This document shows, piece after piece, positions 1-8,346 of a stretch of DNA of 59,429 bases. The stretch is from positions 1 to 59,429 of the forward strand of contig FZLR01000007.1 in NCBI GenBank assembly GCA_900197615.1, written 5' to 3'. The stretch is from Rhodospirillaceae bacterium Spongia-Bin9 (GTDB lineage Bacteria; Pseudomonadota; Alphaproteobacteria; Bin65). Position numbers and translations under genes: made by a program. How positions within the stretch are numbered: the first letter of the stretch is position 1; the number at the start of each line of letters is the position of its first letter. Below the pieces are notes generated by a model. The model ran no database searches. It saw only the letters and a list, made by a program, of their open reading frames with translations, and was not told the origin of the DNA.

Positions 1-919
1 GGGGTGGAACCGAACCCGTTGCAGGCGCCGCCGGTTGCGGCCGGTCGCGCTGCGGCCCGGCAACCGGCGGCCCGGCAACCGGCGGCGCGGTGGCAGGCGG
101 TGTCGCGGCGGCGCTCCGGGCGCTGCCGCCGCCCAGCCCGGCGAATTCCTCGATCAGGCCGGTGGCGCCGAAGCTGTCGCGGGCGACTTCCGCTTTCACC
201 GCGCCGCGTTCGAGCACCAGGATGCGGTCGGACAGCCGGGTGAGGAATTCCAGATTCTGCTCGACCAGCAGCAGGGTGAGGCCGCGACTGGCCCGGATCG
301 CCGCCAGGGTCTCCGCCATCTCCTCGATGATCGACGGCTGGATGCCTTCGGTCGGCTCGTCGAGCAGGAACAGCACCGGATCGGCGATCAGGCAGCGCGC
401 GACTGCGAGAATCTGCTGTTCGCCGCCGCTGAGCACGCCGCCCTGGCGGTCGAGCAACGGGATCAGGCGCGGAAAGTCGGCGACGATCCGGTCGATACCG
501 GCGTCGGCGCTGGCGTCGCCGGTTTCCGCGCTCCAGGCGAAATGCAGGTTTTCGCGCACCGTGAGGTTGGGGAAGATGCCCCGGCCCTGGGGGACATAGC
601 CGAAGCCGAGCCGGCTGCGCCGCCAGGTCGGCAGCCGCGTGATCTGCGCCCCTTCGAAGCCGATCTGTCCGCCGGTCGCCGGCAGCAGGCCCATCAGGGT
701 CTTGAGCAGGGTCGATTTGCCCATGCCGTTGTGGCCGAGCAGGCCGAGCACCTCGTTCTCGGCAAGGTCCATCGACACGCCGCGCAGTACGGGAATGTCG
801 CCGTAGCCGGCGCGCAGCTTGTCGACCGAGAGGATTGTATCGCGCCGCGGATCCGGGCCGTTCGCCCGATTGGCGATCGCCGTGTTGCCGTTCCCGTTCG
901 CATTCGGGGCGGCGCTCAT
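1..919 (-). CDS. Urea/amide-type ABC transporter ATP-binding protein, UrtE/LivF-like (3' end outside window)
   Basis: This is the second ATPase of a branched-chain/urea-type (HAAT) uptake transporter. Reading down from the ATG at 919, the protein shows Walker A GHNGMGKST (about residues 62-70), the signature LSGGEQQ, and Walker B LFLLDEPTEG followed by IQPSII, a stretch typical of UrtE/LivF. The start overlaps the stop of the upstream ATPase as ATGA, so the two are translationally coupled. After about residue 260 the chain runs into an alanine/proline-rich tail that usual members of about 235 residues lack, and it is still open at the window edge. The N-terminus is also extended by an Asn/Ala-rich stretch of about 28 residues. 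It would act at the inner face of the membrane. Family assignment is firm; substrate is inferred from the binding protein and neighbours. Confidence 0.88.
   Translation of the reverse strand, partial: MSAAPNANGNGNTAIANRANGPDPRRDTILSVDKLRAGYGDIPVLRGVSMDLAENEVLGLLGHNGMGKSTLLKTLMGLLPATGGQIGFEGAQITRLPTWRRSRLGFGYVPQGRGIFPNLTVRENLHFAWSAETGDASADAGIDRIVADFPRLIPLLDRQGGVLSGGEQQILAVARCLIADPVLFLLDEPTEGIQPSIIEEMAETLAAIRASRGLTLLLVEQNLEFLTRLSDRILVLERGAVKAEVARDSFGATGLIEEFAGLGGGSARSAAATPPATAPPVAGPPVAGPQRDRPQPAAPATGSVPP
52..81. repeat. Two perfect 15-bp tandem units inside the urtE-like tail
   Basis: Positions 52-66 and 67-81 are identical 15-mers (GCGGCCCGGCAACCG), followed by a partial third unit. On the minus strand they encode a repeated AGPPV-type pentapeptide in the proline-rich tail of the ATPase. 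Confidence 0.8.
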
Positions 920-1644
920 TGCGATTTCCCCAGATAGACGTCGCGCACCAGCGGATCGCTCAGCACCGAATCGACATGGCCTTCGGTCAGGATTCGCCCC
1001 TGGTGCAGCACCGTTACGGTCTTCGCCAGTTGGCGGATGAAATGCATGTCGTGCTCGACGACGATAATCGCCGCCCGGTCGTTCATCTCGACAATGATGT
1101 CGACGGCGCGTTCCGCTTCCTCGGCGGTCAGGCCGGCGGCCGGCTCGTCGAGCAGAATGAGCCAGGGATCGCCGGCCAGCACGGTGCCGAACTCGACGAG
1201 TTGGCGGCGGCCGTGCGCCAGGTTGCCGACCGGTTCGCCGGCGCTGTCGGAGATGCCGATACGCTCCAGCGTTTCGGCGACGATGCGGTTGGCCTCGCGG
1301 GTGGAATTGCGCTTGCGCGCCGCGATCCAGATATTCTCGCGCACGCTCAGGCCGTTCATCACGCTCGGCACCTGGGTCTTGATGCCGACGCCGAGGCCGG
1401 CGATCCGGTGCGGATGGGCGCCGACGCAATCGACGCCGCGGATGCGGATATCGCCCTCGCTCGGCCGCAGGACGCCGGTCAGGCATTTGAAGAAGGTACT
1501 CTTGCCCGCGCCGTTCGGGCCGATCAGGCAGCGCAGTTCCCGGTCGGCGAGGGTGAAATCGACGGCGTCGAGCGCCGCCACGCCGCCGAAGCGGACGCTG
1601 AGCCCGCGCGCCTCCACGACGCCGTCACGCGCGCCCCTACGCAT
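916..1644 (-). CDS. Urea/amide-type ABC transporter ATP-binding protein, UrtD/LivG-like
   Basis: This is the first ATPase of the transporter, 242 residues, about the normal family length. Walker A GPNGAGKST lies at residues 42-50, the unusual signature LAHGRRQ at about 148, Walker B LILLDEPAAGL after it, and the H-loop in VVEHDMHF. The signature is not the canonical LSGG; UrtD proteins commonly carry an L-S/A-H-G form, which supports Urt type over amino-acid LivG type. The C-terminus ends in VYLGKSQ, a conserved LivG/UrtD ending. It overlaps the upstream permease by 8 bp and the downstream ATPase by 4 bp, so the genes form one operon. It would energise uptake from the cytoplasmic side. Confidence 0.88.
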   Translation of the reverse strand: MRRGARDGVVEARGLSVRFGGVAALDAVDFTLADRELRCLIGPNGAGKSTFFKCLTGVLRPSEGDIRIRGVDCVGAHPHRIAGLGVGIKTQVPSVMNGLSVRENIWIAARKRNSTREANRIVAETLERIGISDSAGEPVGNLAHGRRQLVEFGTVLAGDPWLILLDEPAAGLTAEEAERAVDIIVEMNDRAAIIVVEHDMHFIRQLAKTVTVLHQGRILTEGHVDSVLSDPLVRDVYLGKSQ

Positions 1645-2698
1645 TGGGTCGCGCCCTTTCCGTTCTGGTACGGCGGCGCTGCCCGCCGCGGGCGGGCCCG
1701 CCCCGCCCGAGAGGAGCCCGGCTCAGCCAGCCCTGAACGGTAGGGGCCACGCCGCGCGGCAGGAACAGAATGAATAGAATCAGGATGGTGCCGAAGACCA
1801 GCGGGGCTTCCAGCGGGTTGTCCTTGCCGAAGATTTCCTTGATGGCCCGCAGGCCCAGCACGAATTTCAGGTATCCGAGTACGGCCGCGCCGATCATCGG
1901 CCCGATCAGGGTGCCGGCGCCGCCGACGATTACCCAGATGATGATTTCCGCGGCAAGGCCGAGGCCGAACAACTCCGGCGTCACGATCTCCGCCGCATTG
2001 GCGTAGAGGCAGCCGGCCAGGCCGGCCAGCGCTCCGCCGAAAGCGAAGGCCGCAGTCTTGCGGGCGCGCACGTCGTAGCCCAGCAGTTCGATCCGCTGCT
2101 CGTTCTCGCGCAGGCCGACCAGGATGCGGCCGAACGGGCTGCCGAGCAGCCAGCGCGTCAGCAGGTAACACAGCACCAGAACGATGAAGGTGAAGTAGTA
2201 GAGATTCTCGTCGTAGATGTAGGCTTCCGGATCGCCGGGTATGTGGAGCGTCGGATAGCCTGGGATGCCGTTGTAGCCGCCCATCCGGGCCTTGCCGATG
2301 ATGTATTGCTCGCCGGCGGTGGTGTTCATGAAACGGAACAGGATCAGGCTTACCACCAGGGTTACGACGGCCAGATAAACGTCGCTCAGCCGGCCGTAGA
2401 ACATCATGGCGCCCAGGACCGCGGCGAACGCGGCGGGAATGACGATCGCGAGGAAGACGCCGCTCCACGCTTCGCCCGTGTTGATAGCCGTCATCGCATA
2501 GACATAGGCGCCGAGGCCGTAGAAGGCGGTCTGGCCGAAACACAGGATGCCGCCGTAGCCCCAGACGAAACCCAGGCTGAGCGCCAACAGTGCATAGGCG
2601 GCAAACGTCGTCAGGTTCAGGACATCGAAAAACACCGGCAGCACGAACATGACGATCGCGGCGACGATAACGGCGGTCAGAGTCTGGCGGGCGGTCAT
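1637..2698 (-). CDS. Branched-chain/urea-type ABC transporter permease, UrtC/LivM-like
   Basis: This is an inner-membrane permease of 353 residues with many hydrophobic segments beginning at residue 8. LivM/UrtC hallmarks are the GYGGILCFGQTAFYGLGAY stretch and the GLRENEQRIELLGYD cytoplasmic EAA-like loop near the middle. The last 30 or so residues are an Arg/Gly-rich tail (GRGGPARGGQRRRT and following) not seen in typical family members. It lies 11 bp after urtB and overlaps the following ATPase gene, so it is translated from the same message. Function as the second permease half is secure; substrate is inferred. Confidence 0.88.
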   Translation of the reverse strand: MTARQTLTAVIVAAIVMFVLPVFFDVLNLTTFAAYALLALSLGFVWGYGGILCFGQTAFYGLGAYVYAMTAINTGEAWSGVFLAIVIPAAFAAVLGAMMFYGRLSDVYLAVVTLVVSLILFRFMNTTAGEQYIIGKARMGGYNGIPGYPTLHIPGDPEAYIYDENLYYFTFIVLVLCYLLTRWLLGSPFGRILVGLRENEQRIELLGYDVRARKTAAFAFGGALAGLAGCLYANAAEIVTPELFGLGLAAEIIIWVIVGGAGTLIGPMIGAAVLGYLKFVLGLRAIKEIFGKDNPLEAPLVFGTILILFILFLPRGVAPTVQGWLSRAPLGRGGPARGGQRRRTRTERARPNA

Positions 2699-2709
2699 GC
2701 TATGCCGCC

Positions 2710-3579
2710 CTACAGCCGGTTGCGGAAGAAGCGGCCGGAAATGCCGGTCGGCAGCAGCCGCAGCAGGATGACGGCGGCGACCAGCAGGCCGATCTCCCCG
2801 ACAACGGAGTTGGTTACGAAAGTGACGAACTGCGAGACGAAGCCGAAGAAGCCGGAACTGGCAATCAGGCCGGAGACCACCGACGCGCCGCCCGAAATTA
2901 CCGTGATGAACGCCTTGGCGATGTAGAGCGATCCGGCGGTCGGGCCGATGCCGACCAGGGGCGCCAGCACGCCGCCGGCCAGGCCTGTCAGCGCCGAGCC
3001 GGCCGCGAAGGTTACCATATAGACCTTCGACGTATCGTAGCCGAACGAGCTGGCGACGCCGGCATCCTGCATCGCGCCGCGTGCGATCAGGCCGGCGCGG
3101 GTGAACTTCAGCACGCCGAAGATCAACAGAATCACGCCGACGGCGCTGGCGATGATGAAGATGTTATAGCCGCTGAGCGAGAACTCGCCGACCTCGAAGC
3201 CGCCGAACGGCGCCTTGATGCTGGTGGTCGTCGTGCCGAAGATCAGCGTGAAACCGCCGATCATGGCGAGACTGAGGCCCCAGGTCGCCAGCATGGTGTT
3301 GATCAGCCGGCCGTAGAGGAAACGGATAATCAGCCGCTCCGCGATCACGCCGAACGCCGCGACGACCAGCGGCGAGACGATCAGCATGGAGACGAAGATG
3401 TCGATCCCAAGCGTGTTGTGAGAAACGATCGCCGCGTAGCCGCCCAGCAACACGAACTCGCCATGGGCGAGATTGATCACGCGCATCATCCCGAACACGA
3501 TCGCGAGCCCGGCGCTGATGAGCGTCAGGAACGCGACCGTGTACAGGATTTCGTAGACGACAACCGCCGCTAGATCCAT
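2710..3579 (-). CDS. Branched-chain/urea-type ABC transporter permease, UrtB/LivH-like
   Basis: This is an inner-membrane permease of 289 residues, normal LivH/UrtB length. The conserved VINLAHGEFVLLGGYA sequence close to the N-terminus and the glycine-rich AAGSALTGLAGGVLAP segment identify the family. It pairs with the LivM-like permease encoded immediately downstream. It follows the binding-protein gene with a gap of about 54 bp, a usual spacing when the binding protein must be made in excess. Confidence 0.88.
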   Translation of the reverse strand: MDLAAVVVYEILYTVAFLTLISAGLAIVFGMMRVINLAHGEFVLLGGYAAIVSHNTLGIDIFVSMLIVSPLVVAAFGVIAERLIIRFLYGRLINTMLATWGLSLAMIGGFTLIFGTTTTSIKAPFGGFEVGEFSLSGYNIFIIASAVGVILLIFGVLKFTRAGLIARGAMQDAGVASSFGYDTSKVYMVTFAAGSALTGLAGGVLAPLVGIGPTAGSLYIAKAFITVISGGASVVSGLIASSGFFGFVSQFVTFVTNSVVGEIGLLVAAVILLRLLPTGISGRFFRNRL

Positions 3580-3633
3580 CGAAGCGCTGCCGTCCTTTCT
3601 ACGTTATCGAACGGGACCGCAAGGCGGACGGGA

Positions 3634-4854
3634 TCAGATCTTGATCTCGTACTGCTTGGTGTCGTTCGGGTTCTTCTCGAGATCGCAGACCCGCTGGGTA
3701 TCCGACGGCGGAATCTGACCGATGCTCTTGAGGATCGTCAACTGCTGGTTCTGGATCTCGATCAGATGCATGTCATGGGTCACATGATGCGTCTTGCCGT
3801 CGATCGTGACCTTGCCCGTCGGCCCGGTGAAGCTGACGCCGCTTTCCAGCGCCTCGATGACTTTCATCCGGTCGAGCGATCCGGCCTTCTTCACGCCTTG
3901 CGCCCACAGATGCAAGCCGTCGTAGCTCGACGCCGCGATCTCGTGGATGTCGTTGGTGTTGCCGAATTTCTTCTGCCAGGCCGCGAGGAACGCCTTGGTG
4001 CTTGGAATATCGGCCTTGTCCGAATAGCTCTGGCAGACCAGCACGCCGTTGCCTTCGCTCGCGGTCAGAACCCGGTGGTCGTTGCCCGACGACATGGTGG
4101 TCGACGCGATCGGAATTTTCTTCTTCATGCCGGCCGCCGACCACTGGCGATAGAACGACAGGTGCGCCGCGCCGACCAGGACCGCCACGATCATGTCCGG
4201 CTTTGCCTTCTGGATCTTGGCGATGGTCGAGCCGAAATCCGACACGTTGAGCGGGAAGAAATCGGCCTGGATCACATTGCCGCCGGCGTTCTTGGCATAG
4301 TGCTTGATCCAGTTCGTGGTGATCTGGCCGTAGTTGTAGTCCGCCGCCAGCACATAGATCTTCTTGCCCCAGCGCTCGATCGCTTCCGGCACCAGGATGG
4401 CGGACTGCTGGGCCGGCGTCGTGCCGACGCAGAAGACGTTGCGGTCGCAGACGCCGCCTTCATAGGTCGTGTTGTAGAAATACAGCGTCTTGGCCTTGCG
4501 CAGGGTCGGCCGGATGGCTTCGCGCGATGCCGACAGGATGCCGCCATGCACCACATCCACCTTGTCGCGCCGGGTCAGGCGCCGGGCGTACTGGGTGTAT
4601 AGCGCCATGTTGGACTGGGTATCGTAGGGGATCATCTCGACCTTGCGGCCGAGCAGGCCGCCGCCGGCGTTGATCTCGTCGATCGCCAGCCTGTGCGCCT
4701 TCTCCATCGGCTTGCCGTAGATCTCGAAGATGCCCGAAGTATCGAGCACGCTGCCGAGCTTGATCGAATCGGCGCTGATGGCGGCCGACGGGATCGTCGC
4801 CAACGCACTCGCCGCCGTCGCGCCCTGCACGAATTGTCTGCGGTTGATCGTCAT
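3634..4854 (-). CDS. Periplasmic urea/short-chain amide-binding protein (Peripla_BP_5, AmiC/FmdD type)
   Basis: This is the extracytoplasmic solute-binding protein of the ABC system, 406 residues. The N-terminus INRRQFVQGATAA is a twin-arginine signal with a short hydrophobic stretch ending at an AxA site (about residue 28). The mature part begins with IKLGSVLDTSG and contains YDTQSN and the ADYNYGQ segment, typical of the AmiC/UrtA/FmdD branch rather than the leucine-binding branch. It is the first gene of the urtABCDE-ordered operon and lies 33 bp after the flotillin gene. The nearby formamidase-type enzyme makes a short-chain amide or urea the likely ligand, but the pocket residues cannot be assigned from sequence reading alone. 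Confidence 0.85.
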   Translation of the reverse strand: MTINRRQFVQGATAASALATIPSAAISADSIKLGSVLDTSGIFEIYGKPMEKAHRLAIDEINAGGGLLGRKVEMIPYDTQSNMALYTQYARRLTRRDKVDVVHGGILSASREAIRPTLRKAKTLYFYNTTYEGGVCDRNVFCVGTTPAQQSAILVPEAIERWGKKIYVLAADYNYGQITTNWIKHYAKNAGGNVIQADFFPLNVSDFGSTIAKIQKAKPDMIVAVLVGAAHLSFYRQWSAAGMKKKIPIASTTMSSGNDHRVLTASEGNGVLVCQSYSDKADIPSTKAFLAAWQKKFGNTNDIHEIAASSYDGLHLWAQGVKKAGSLDRMKVIEALESGVSFTGPTGKVTIDGKTHHVTHDMHLIEIQNQQLTILKSIGQIPPSDTQRVCDLEKNPNDTKQYEIKI

Positions 4855-4887
4855 GATGCTACTCCCTCTTGATTGAATTTCCGCCGG

Positions 4888-6498
4888 CTAGCGATCGTCG
4901 CCAGCCTTGTTCTCGTCCGGGCTATCGTCCGCCGCGTTGTTATCGCCGCCGACATCGAGATTGACGCCCAGTTGTCTGCCCAGCTTCTGCATGGCCGGCA
5001 ATTGCACCGCCATGTTCAATACACCCTCGACGGCCTGGTTGAACGGCGAGGAGGCGCCGCCCCCGCCTCCGCCGTCGCCACCGCCGCCCGCGCCGCCGGC
5101 GCCCAGACCCGTTACCTGGTTGATCCGGATCGAATCGATCTTCTCGGCCGGCTTGACCATCTGTTCGACGATCGCAGGCATCCTGTCGATCCGGTGCTGC
5201 TCCAGCCGGGTGCGCAGAACCTGGTCGCTCACGGCATTCTCGGCCTCGGCCAGCGCTGCCTTGCCCTCGGCTTCGGCCTTCAGTTCGTTGCGCCGGGCTT
5301 CGGCTTTCACGGAAGTCGCCTTGGCCTCGGCCTGAACCTTGTCGAGCAGCGTCTTGACCTCGGACTTGGTGACCTCGTCCGATATATCGGAATCGCGCTT
5401 GGCGCGCAGGAGCGCCGTCGCCGCGTCGCGCTCGGCCGCCAGCTTCTCCTTCTCGCGCTGCACTTTCTCCTGGGCCGACACGATGCCGATGCGGCGCAGC
5501 TCGGTCTCGGCCTCGGCCTCGAATTCCTCGGCGCGTTTCAGGCTGAGCGCGATCTGGCTGTCGATCTTGGTCGTCTCGGCGGCCAGCAGGGCTTCGGACT
5601 CTTCCTGCCTCAGCGTCAGGTCGCGCTGGATTTCGGCAAGACGGGTCTGGCGCTCGGCGTCGATCTTGGCCCGTTCGGCCTCCTGCCGGGCGTGCTGGCG
5701 CACCGCTTCCTGGGCGGCGTCGCTTGCCGCGCGGGTCTCCTCCACCGTCTGGCGCTGGGCAATCTCCGCTTCCTGCTGCTCGCGCTCGATCTCCAGCTTG
5801 CGCTTCAGCGAATCGAGCTGGGTCTGGCGCACCGACACGTCGGCGTCGGCCTCGATATTCGCCCGTTGTTTCCGGTTGGCGGAGATGATCTCGGCCAGCT
5901 TGCGCATGCCGACGGCGTTGAAGGCGTTGTTCTCGTCGAGCGACGCCAGCGACGCCTGGTCGAACCGGGTGAGCGAGGCCGATTCGAGCCGCAGGCCGTT
6001 CTGCTCTAGGTTATCCGTCAGCAGGCTTTCGACTTCCTGGACGAACTCGCCTCGGTGTTCGTGCAGCTGGTCCATGGTCTTGGTCGCGACGACCGCCTGC
6101 ATGGCGCCGACCAGCCGGCCGTCCAGCAATTCGTGCAGGCCTTCGGTCCGCAGCGAGCGGGATCCGATGGCCTGGGCCGCCGTCGCCACGCCCTGCGGCG
6201 TCGGCAGGACGCGCAGGTTGAACTCCATCTCCACATCCAGGCGCAGCCGGTCCTCGGTCATCAGCGAGGCATTGCCCGCGCGCGCGATCTCCAGCGGCAT
6301 GGCGCGCATGTTGATCTCTTCGACCCGGTGCAGGAAGGGCAGGGCGATGCAGCCGCCGTCCATTGCCACCTTCTGCCCGCCGAAGCCGGTGCGGATCAGG
6401 GCGGTTTCCCGCGTGGCTTTGCGGTAGAAGCGCTGCAGGAAGGCGATGAGAATCGCCAGCGCCACGACAACGATGACAATGGTGATGAAGGTCGCCAT
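4888..6498 (-). CDS. Flotillin/SPFH-band membrane scaffold protein
   Basis: This is a 536-residue flotillin-like protein. A single N-terminal transmembrane segment (about residues 3-21) is followed by an SPFH/band-7 region (GFGGQKVAMDGGC and following) and a very long Ala/Glu/Arg-rich coiled coil from about residue 200 to 430. After that come a glycine-rich linker (about 467-486) and an acidic tail. Flotillins organise membrane microdomains and help membrane complexes assemble. It is unusual here in sitting directly upstream (33 bp) of, and co-oriented with, the amide/urea ABC operon, which suggests co-expression. No partner NfeD gene is visible in the window. Confidence 0.88.
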   Translation of the reverse strand: MATFITIVIVVVALAILIAFLQRFYRKATRETALIRTGFGGQKVAMDGGCIALPFLHRVEEINMRAMPLEIARAGNASLMTEDRLRLDVEMEFNLRVLPTPQGVATAAQAIGSRSLRTEGLHELLDGRLVGAMQAVVATKTMDQLHEHRGEFVQEVESLLTDNLEQNGLRLESASLTRFDQASLASLDENNAFNAVGMRKLAEIISANRKQRANIEADADVSVRQTQLDSLKRKLEIEREQQEAEIAQRQTVEETRAASDAAQEAVRQHARQEAERAKIDAERQTRLAEIQRDLTLRQEESEALLAAETTKIDSQIALSLKRAEEFEAEAETELRRIGIVSAQEKVQREKEKLAAERDAATALLRAKRDSDISDEVTKSEVKTLLDKVQAEAKATSVKAEARRNELKAEAEGKAALAEAENAVSDQVLRTRLEQHRIDRMPAIVEQMVKPAEKIDSIRINQVTGLGAGGAGGGGDGGGGGGASSPFNQAVEGVLNMAVQLPAMQKLGRQLGVNLDVGGDNNAADDSPDENKAGDDR

Positions 6499-6620
6499 GG
6501 CTCGCCTCGCTTTCCGGACCGTCGCAATTCTGACAGCCTCGCGGCGCGGATCAAGTTATCCTTGCTTTATTTTCCATGTCAAATAAATTGTCGGCAGGCA
6601 GGCAATCCGGCAAGGACCGG

Positions 6621-7634
6621 TCAGCGGGCCAGTTGGTAGACGACCCGGAAATCGAACCCATGCGCTTCGGCCAGATAGACGGGAAGGTCGCGAAATCCGC
6701 CGTCGCTGCGGACGCCGGCGGCGATCCGGCGGTTGCCCGTTGCCTGCACGGCGAGGCGGGCTATGCCTTCGTAGATGGACTGGCCGAGATCGTTCAGCAT
6801 CGGCGCCCGCTCGGCAAACATGGCATGGTAGCGCTCGCGGAAAGCGCCGTTGCGCCGCGTATCGAGCGCCGCGAAATAGCCGGCGCTGACGAATACTCCG
6901 TCGGTCGCCGCCGCGCCCATGGCCAGCAGCATGTTTTCCTCGATGGCGCAAGAGAAGCGCAGGACCGAGCGCGCGAGTCCGGCAGCGTGGAAGGCGCGAT
7001 TGAAGAGCACCGAATCCTGGCCGATCAGGGACAGCAGCACCGCATCGGGCCGGCGGGTTTCGATCCGGTCGAGAATGGTGTCGAAGCGGCGGATGTCGGT
7101 GGCGCTCTCGTCGAAATCGACATAGTCGCTGCCGACGACCTCGCGGCCCTGCCGGGCCATCGCCCGCGCCGCCAGGGCATGGGACACCCGCGGCCAGACA
7201 TAGTCGTTGCCGACGAAATACCAGCGCCGCAGCCGGTAGCGCGCGCTCAGCCGGTTGAGCGCCGGCAGCAGCTGGCGCTCCGGCGTCACCCCGAGGCAGC
7301 AGACATTGTCCGGCGCGCTGCCTTCGTGCAGCGGCGTGTAGATGTAGGGAACGCGCCGGCCGACCGCAGCCGCCAGGGCGTCGCGCACGTCGCTGGTGTG
7401 CATCCCGACGATCGAATCGACCCGTCGCCCGGCGATCAGTTCCGCCGCGCGCCGGGCGACGGCCTCCGGATTCGAGCCGGCATCGACGAAGCGCAGCCGG
7501 AACACCGTATCGTCGGTCGCCGCGGCGTTGATTTCGCTGCAGGCCAGTTCGGCGCTGGCGCGGCAGGACGGGCCCCAGATGCCCGCCGGGCCGCTCGTGG
7601 GTATGAAAACGCCGATCCGGTGCGTGCTCGCCAT
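6621..7634 (-). CDS. AmiC-like ligand-binding protein without signal peptide
   Basis: This 337-residue protein has the Peripla_BP_5/6 fold: IGVFIPTSGPAGIWGPS at the start, then EINAA and a central YFVGNDYVWPR hinge segment. The N-terminus MASTHRIGVF goes straight into the first beta strand, so no secretion signal is present. In Pseudomonas a similar cytosolic protein, AmiC, senses amides and controls the antiterminator AmiR. No AmiR-like ANTAR gene is visible here, but a MarR regulator diverges from it. It is the first gene of the minus-strand run leading to flotillin and the amide/urea transporter. Role as a ligand sensor is inferred; a leaderless pseudo-transport protein is the alternative. 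Confidence 0.75.
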   Translation of the reverse strand: MASTHRIGVFIPTSGPAGIWGPSCRASAELACSEINAAATDDTVFRLRFVDAGSNPEAVARRAAELIAGRRVDSIVGMHTSDVRDALAAAVGRRVPYIYTPLHEGSAPDNVCCLGVTPERQLLPALNRLSARYRLRRWYFVGNDYVWPRVSHALAARAMARQGREVVGSDYVDFDESATDIRRFDTILDRIETRRPDAVLLSLIGQDSVLFNRAFHAAGLARSVLRFSCAIEENMLLAMGAAATDGVFVSAGYFAALDTRRNGAFRERYHAMFAERAPMLNDLGQSIYEGIARLAVQATGNRRIAAGVRSDGGFRDLPVYLAEAHGFDFRVVYQLAR

Positions 7635-7637
7635 ACC

Positions 7638-7697
7638 GTGTCCGGGGTGCTGTCCGAAGTGGTGTCCGGGGTGCTGTCCGGGATCTTGTCCGGGGCC
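7638..7697. repeat. Degenerate tandem repeat with core TGTCCGGGG
   Basis: Immediately upstream of the AmiC-like gene, the core TGTCCGGGG (with variants TGTCCGAA and TGTCCGGGA) recurs about five times at 10-14 bp intervals. It lies in the divergent intergenic region. Confidence 0.65.
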
Positions 7698-7768
7698 GAT
7701 TTGCGGCGCATCTGTCCGCCGGCCCGAATCCTACTCCAATCCGCTGCCCGTGCGCCACGCGCTTTCGC

Positions 7769-7825
7769 GGGTGCGCCAGCGGGTGCGCCAGCGGGTGTGC
7801 CAGCGGGCGTGCCAGCGGGCGTGCC
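7769..7825. repeat. 12-bp tandem repeat array, 4.75 units
   Basis: Units of 12 bp (GGGTGCGCCAGC with variants GGGTGTGCCAGC and GGGCGTGCCAGC) run head to tail from 7769: 7769-7780, 7781-7792, 7793-7804, 7805-7816, then a partial unit. The array ends about 45 bp before the MarR start, in the same divergent intergenic region as the TGTCCGGGG repeats. Being a multiple of three, it leaves all frames open, which creates spurious reading frames. Confidence 0.85.
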
Positions 7826-7869
7826 GGATGGATTGCGGATCGCCGGGCGTTCCTGTCGGAGTGAGGCGC

Positions 7870-8319
7870 ATGGCCTTTCCCGGTAGCCTCGCCGACATCC
7901 TGATGCGGAGCGGCCAGTCCGTCGCCCAGGATCTGGACGGCCTGCTCCGGCCCCTCGGCCTGTCCCTCGTGCAGTGGCGGGTGCTGGACAGCCTGAGCGA
8001 CGGCGCCGGCCGCACCATGAGCGGCCTGTCCGCGCGGTCGGCCATCCAGATGCCGGCCCTGTCGAAACTGGTCGACCGGATGGTCGTCCGCTCGCTGGTC
8101 CTGCGCAAGCAGAGCGAAACCGACCAGCGCGTGATCATCGTCATGGCATCCGATCTGGGCCTGGACGTCTACCGCAACAGCCTGCCGGCAATCCGGGCCT
8201 ACGAGGCGCGGCTGGCCGAGCGCCTGGCCGGCTTCGACCTGCCGCGACTCGACAGGTTCGCGCTGGACCCGGACGGCAAAGCCGCGGCGGCCGCCGGCAA
8301 GGCGGTTCGGCTCAATTGA
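7870..8319 (+). CDS. MarR-family transcriptional regulator
   Basis: This 149-residue protein has the MarR winged-helix layout. LGLSLVQWRVLDSLSDG, then SALSAR-like helix-turn-helix residues (GLSARSAIQMPALSKLVDRM) and the wing LRKQSETDQRVIIV are clear. The ATG at 7870 is chosen because the protein then begins with MAFPGSLADILMRSG, which fits family N-termini; an in-frame GTG at 7861 is possible. It is transcribed divergently from the AmiC-like/flotillin/ABC run across a repeat-rich 235-bp region, so it likely controls that run and itself. The ligand is unknown. Confidence 0.82.
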   Translation: MAFPGSLADILMRSGQSVAQDLDGLLRPLGLSLVQWRVLDSLSDGAGRTMSGLSARSAIQMPALSKLVDRMVVRSLVLRKQSETDQRVIIVMASDLGLDVYRNSLPAIRAYEARLAERLAGFDLPRLDRFALDPDGKAAAAAGKAVRLN

Positions 8320-8346
8320 TTGCCGCCCGGCGCCGCCCGGGGCCGT

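Noticed and set aside
4855-4887. Guanidine riboswitch before the amide/urea ABC operon
   Set aside because: The gap to the flotillin gene is only 33 bp, too short for a ykkC-type aptamer.
7638-7825. CRISPR array
   Set aside because: The units are 10-14 bp tandem repeats without spacers, and no cas genes are present.
7396-7869. Longer MarR frame starting in the AmiC-like gene
   Set aside because: The extra part is antisense to the AmiC-like gene and translates the 12-bp repeats; it has no MarR similarity.
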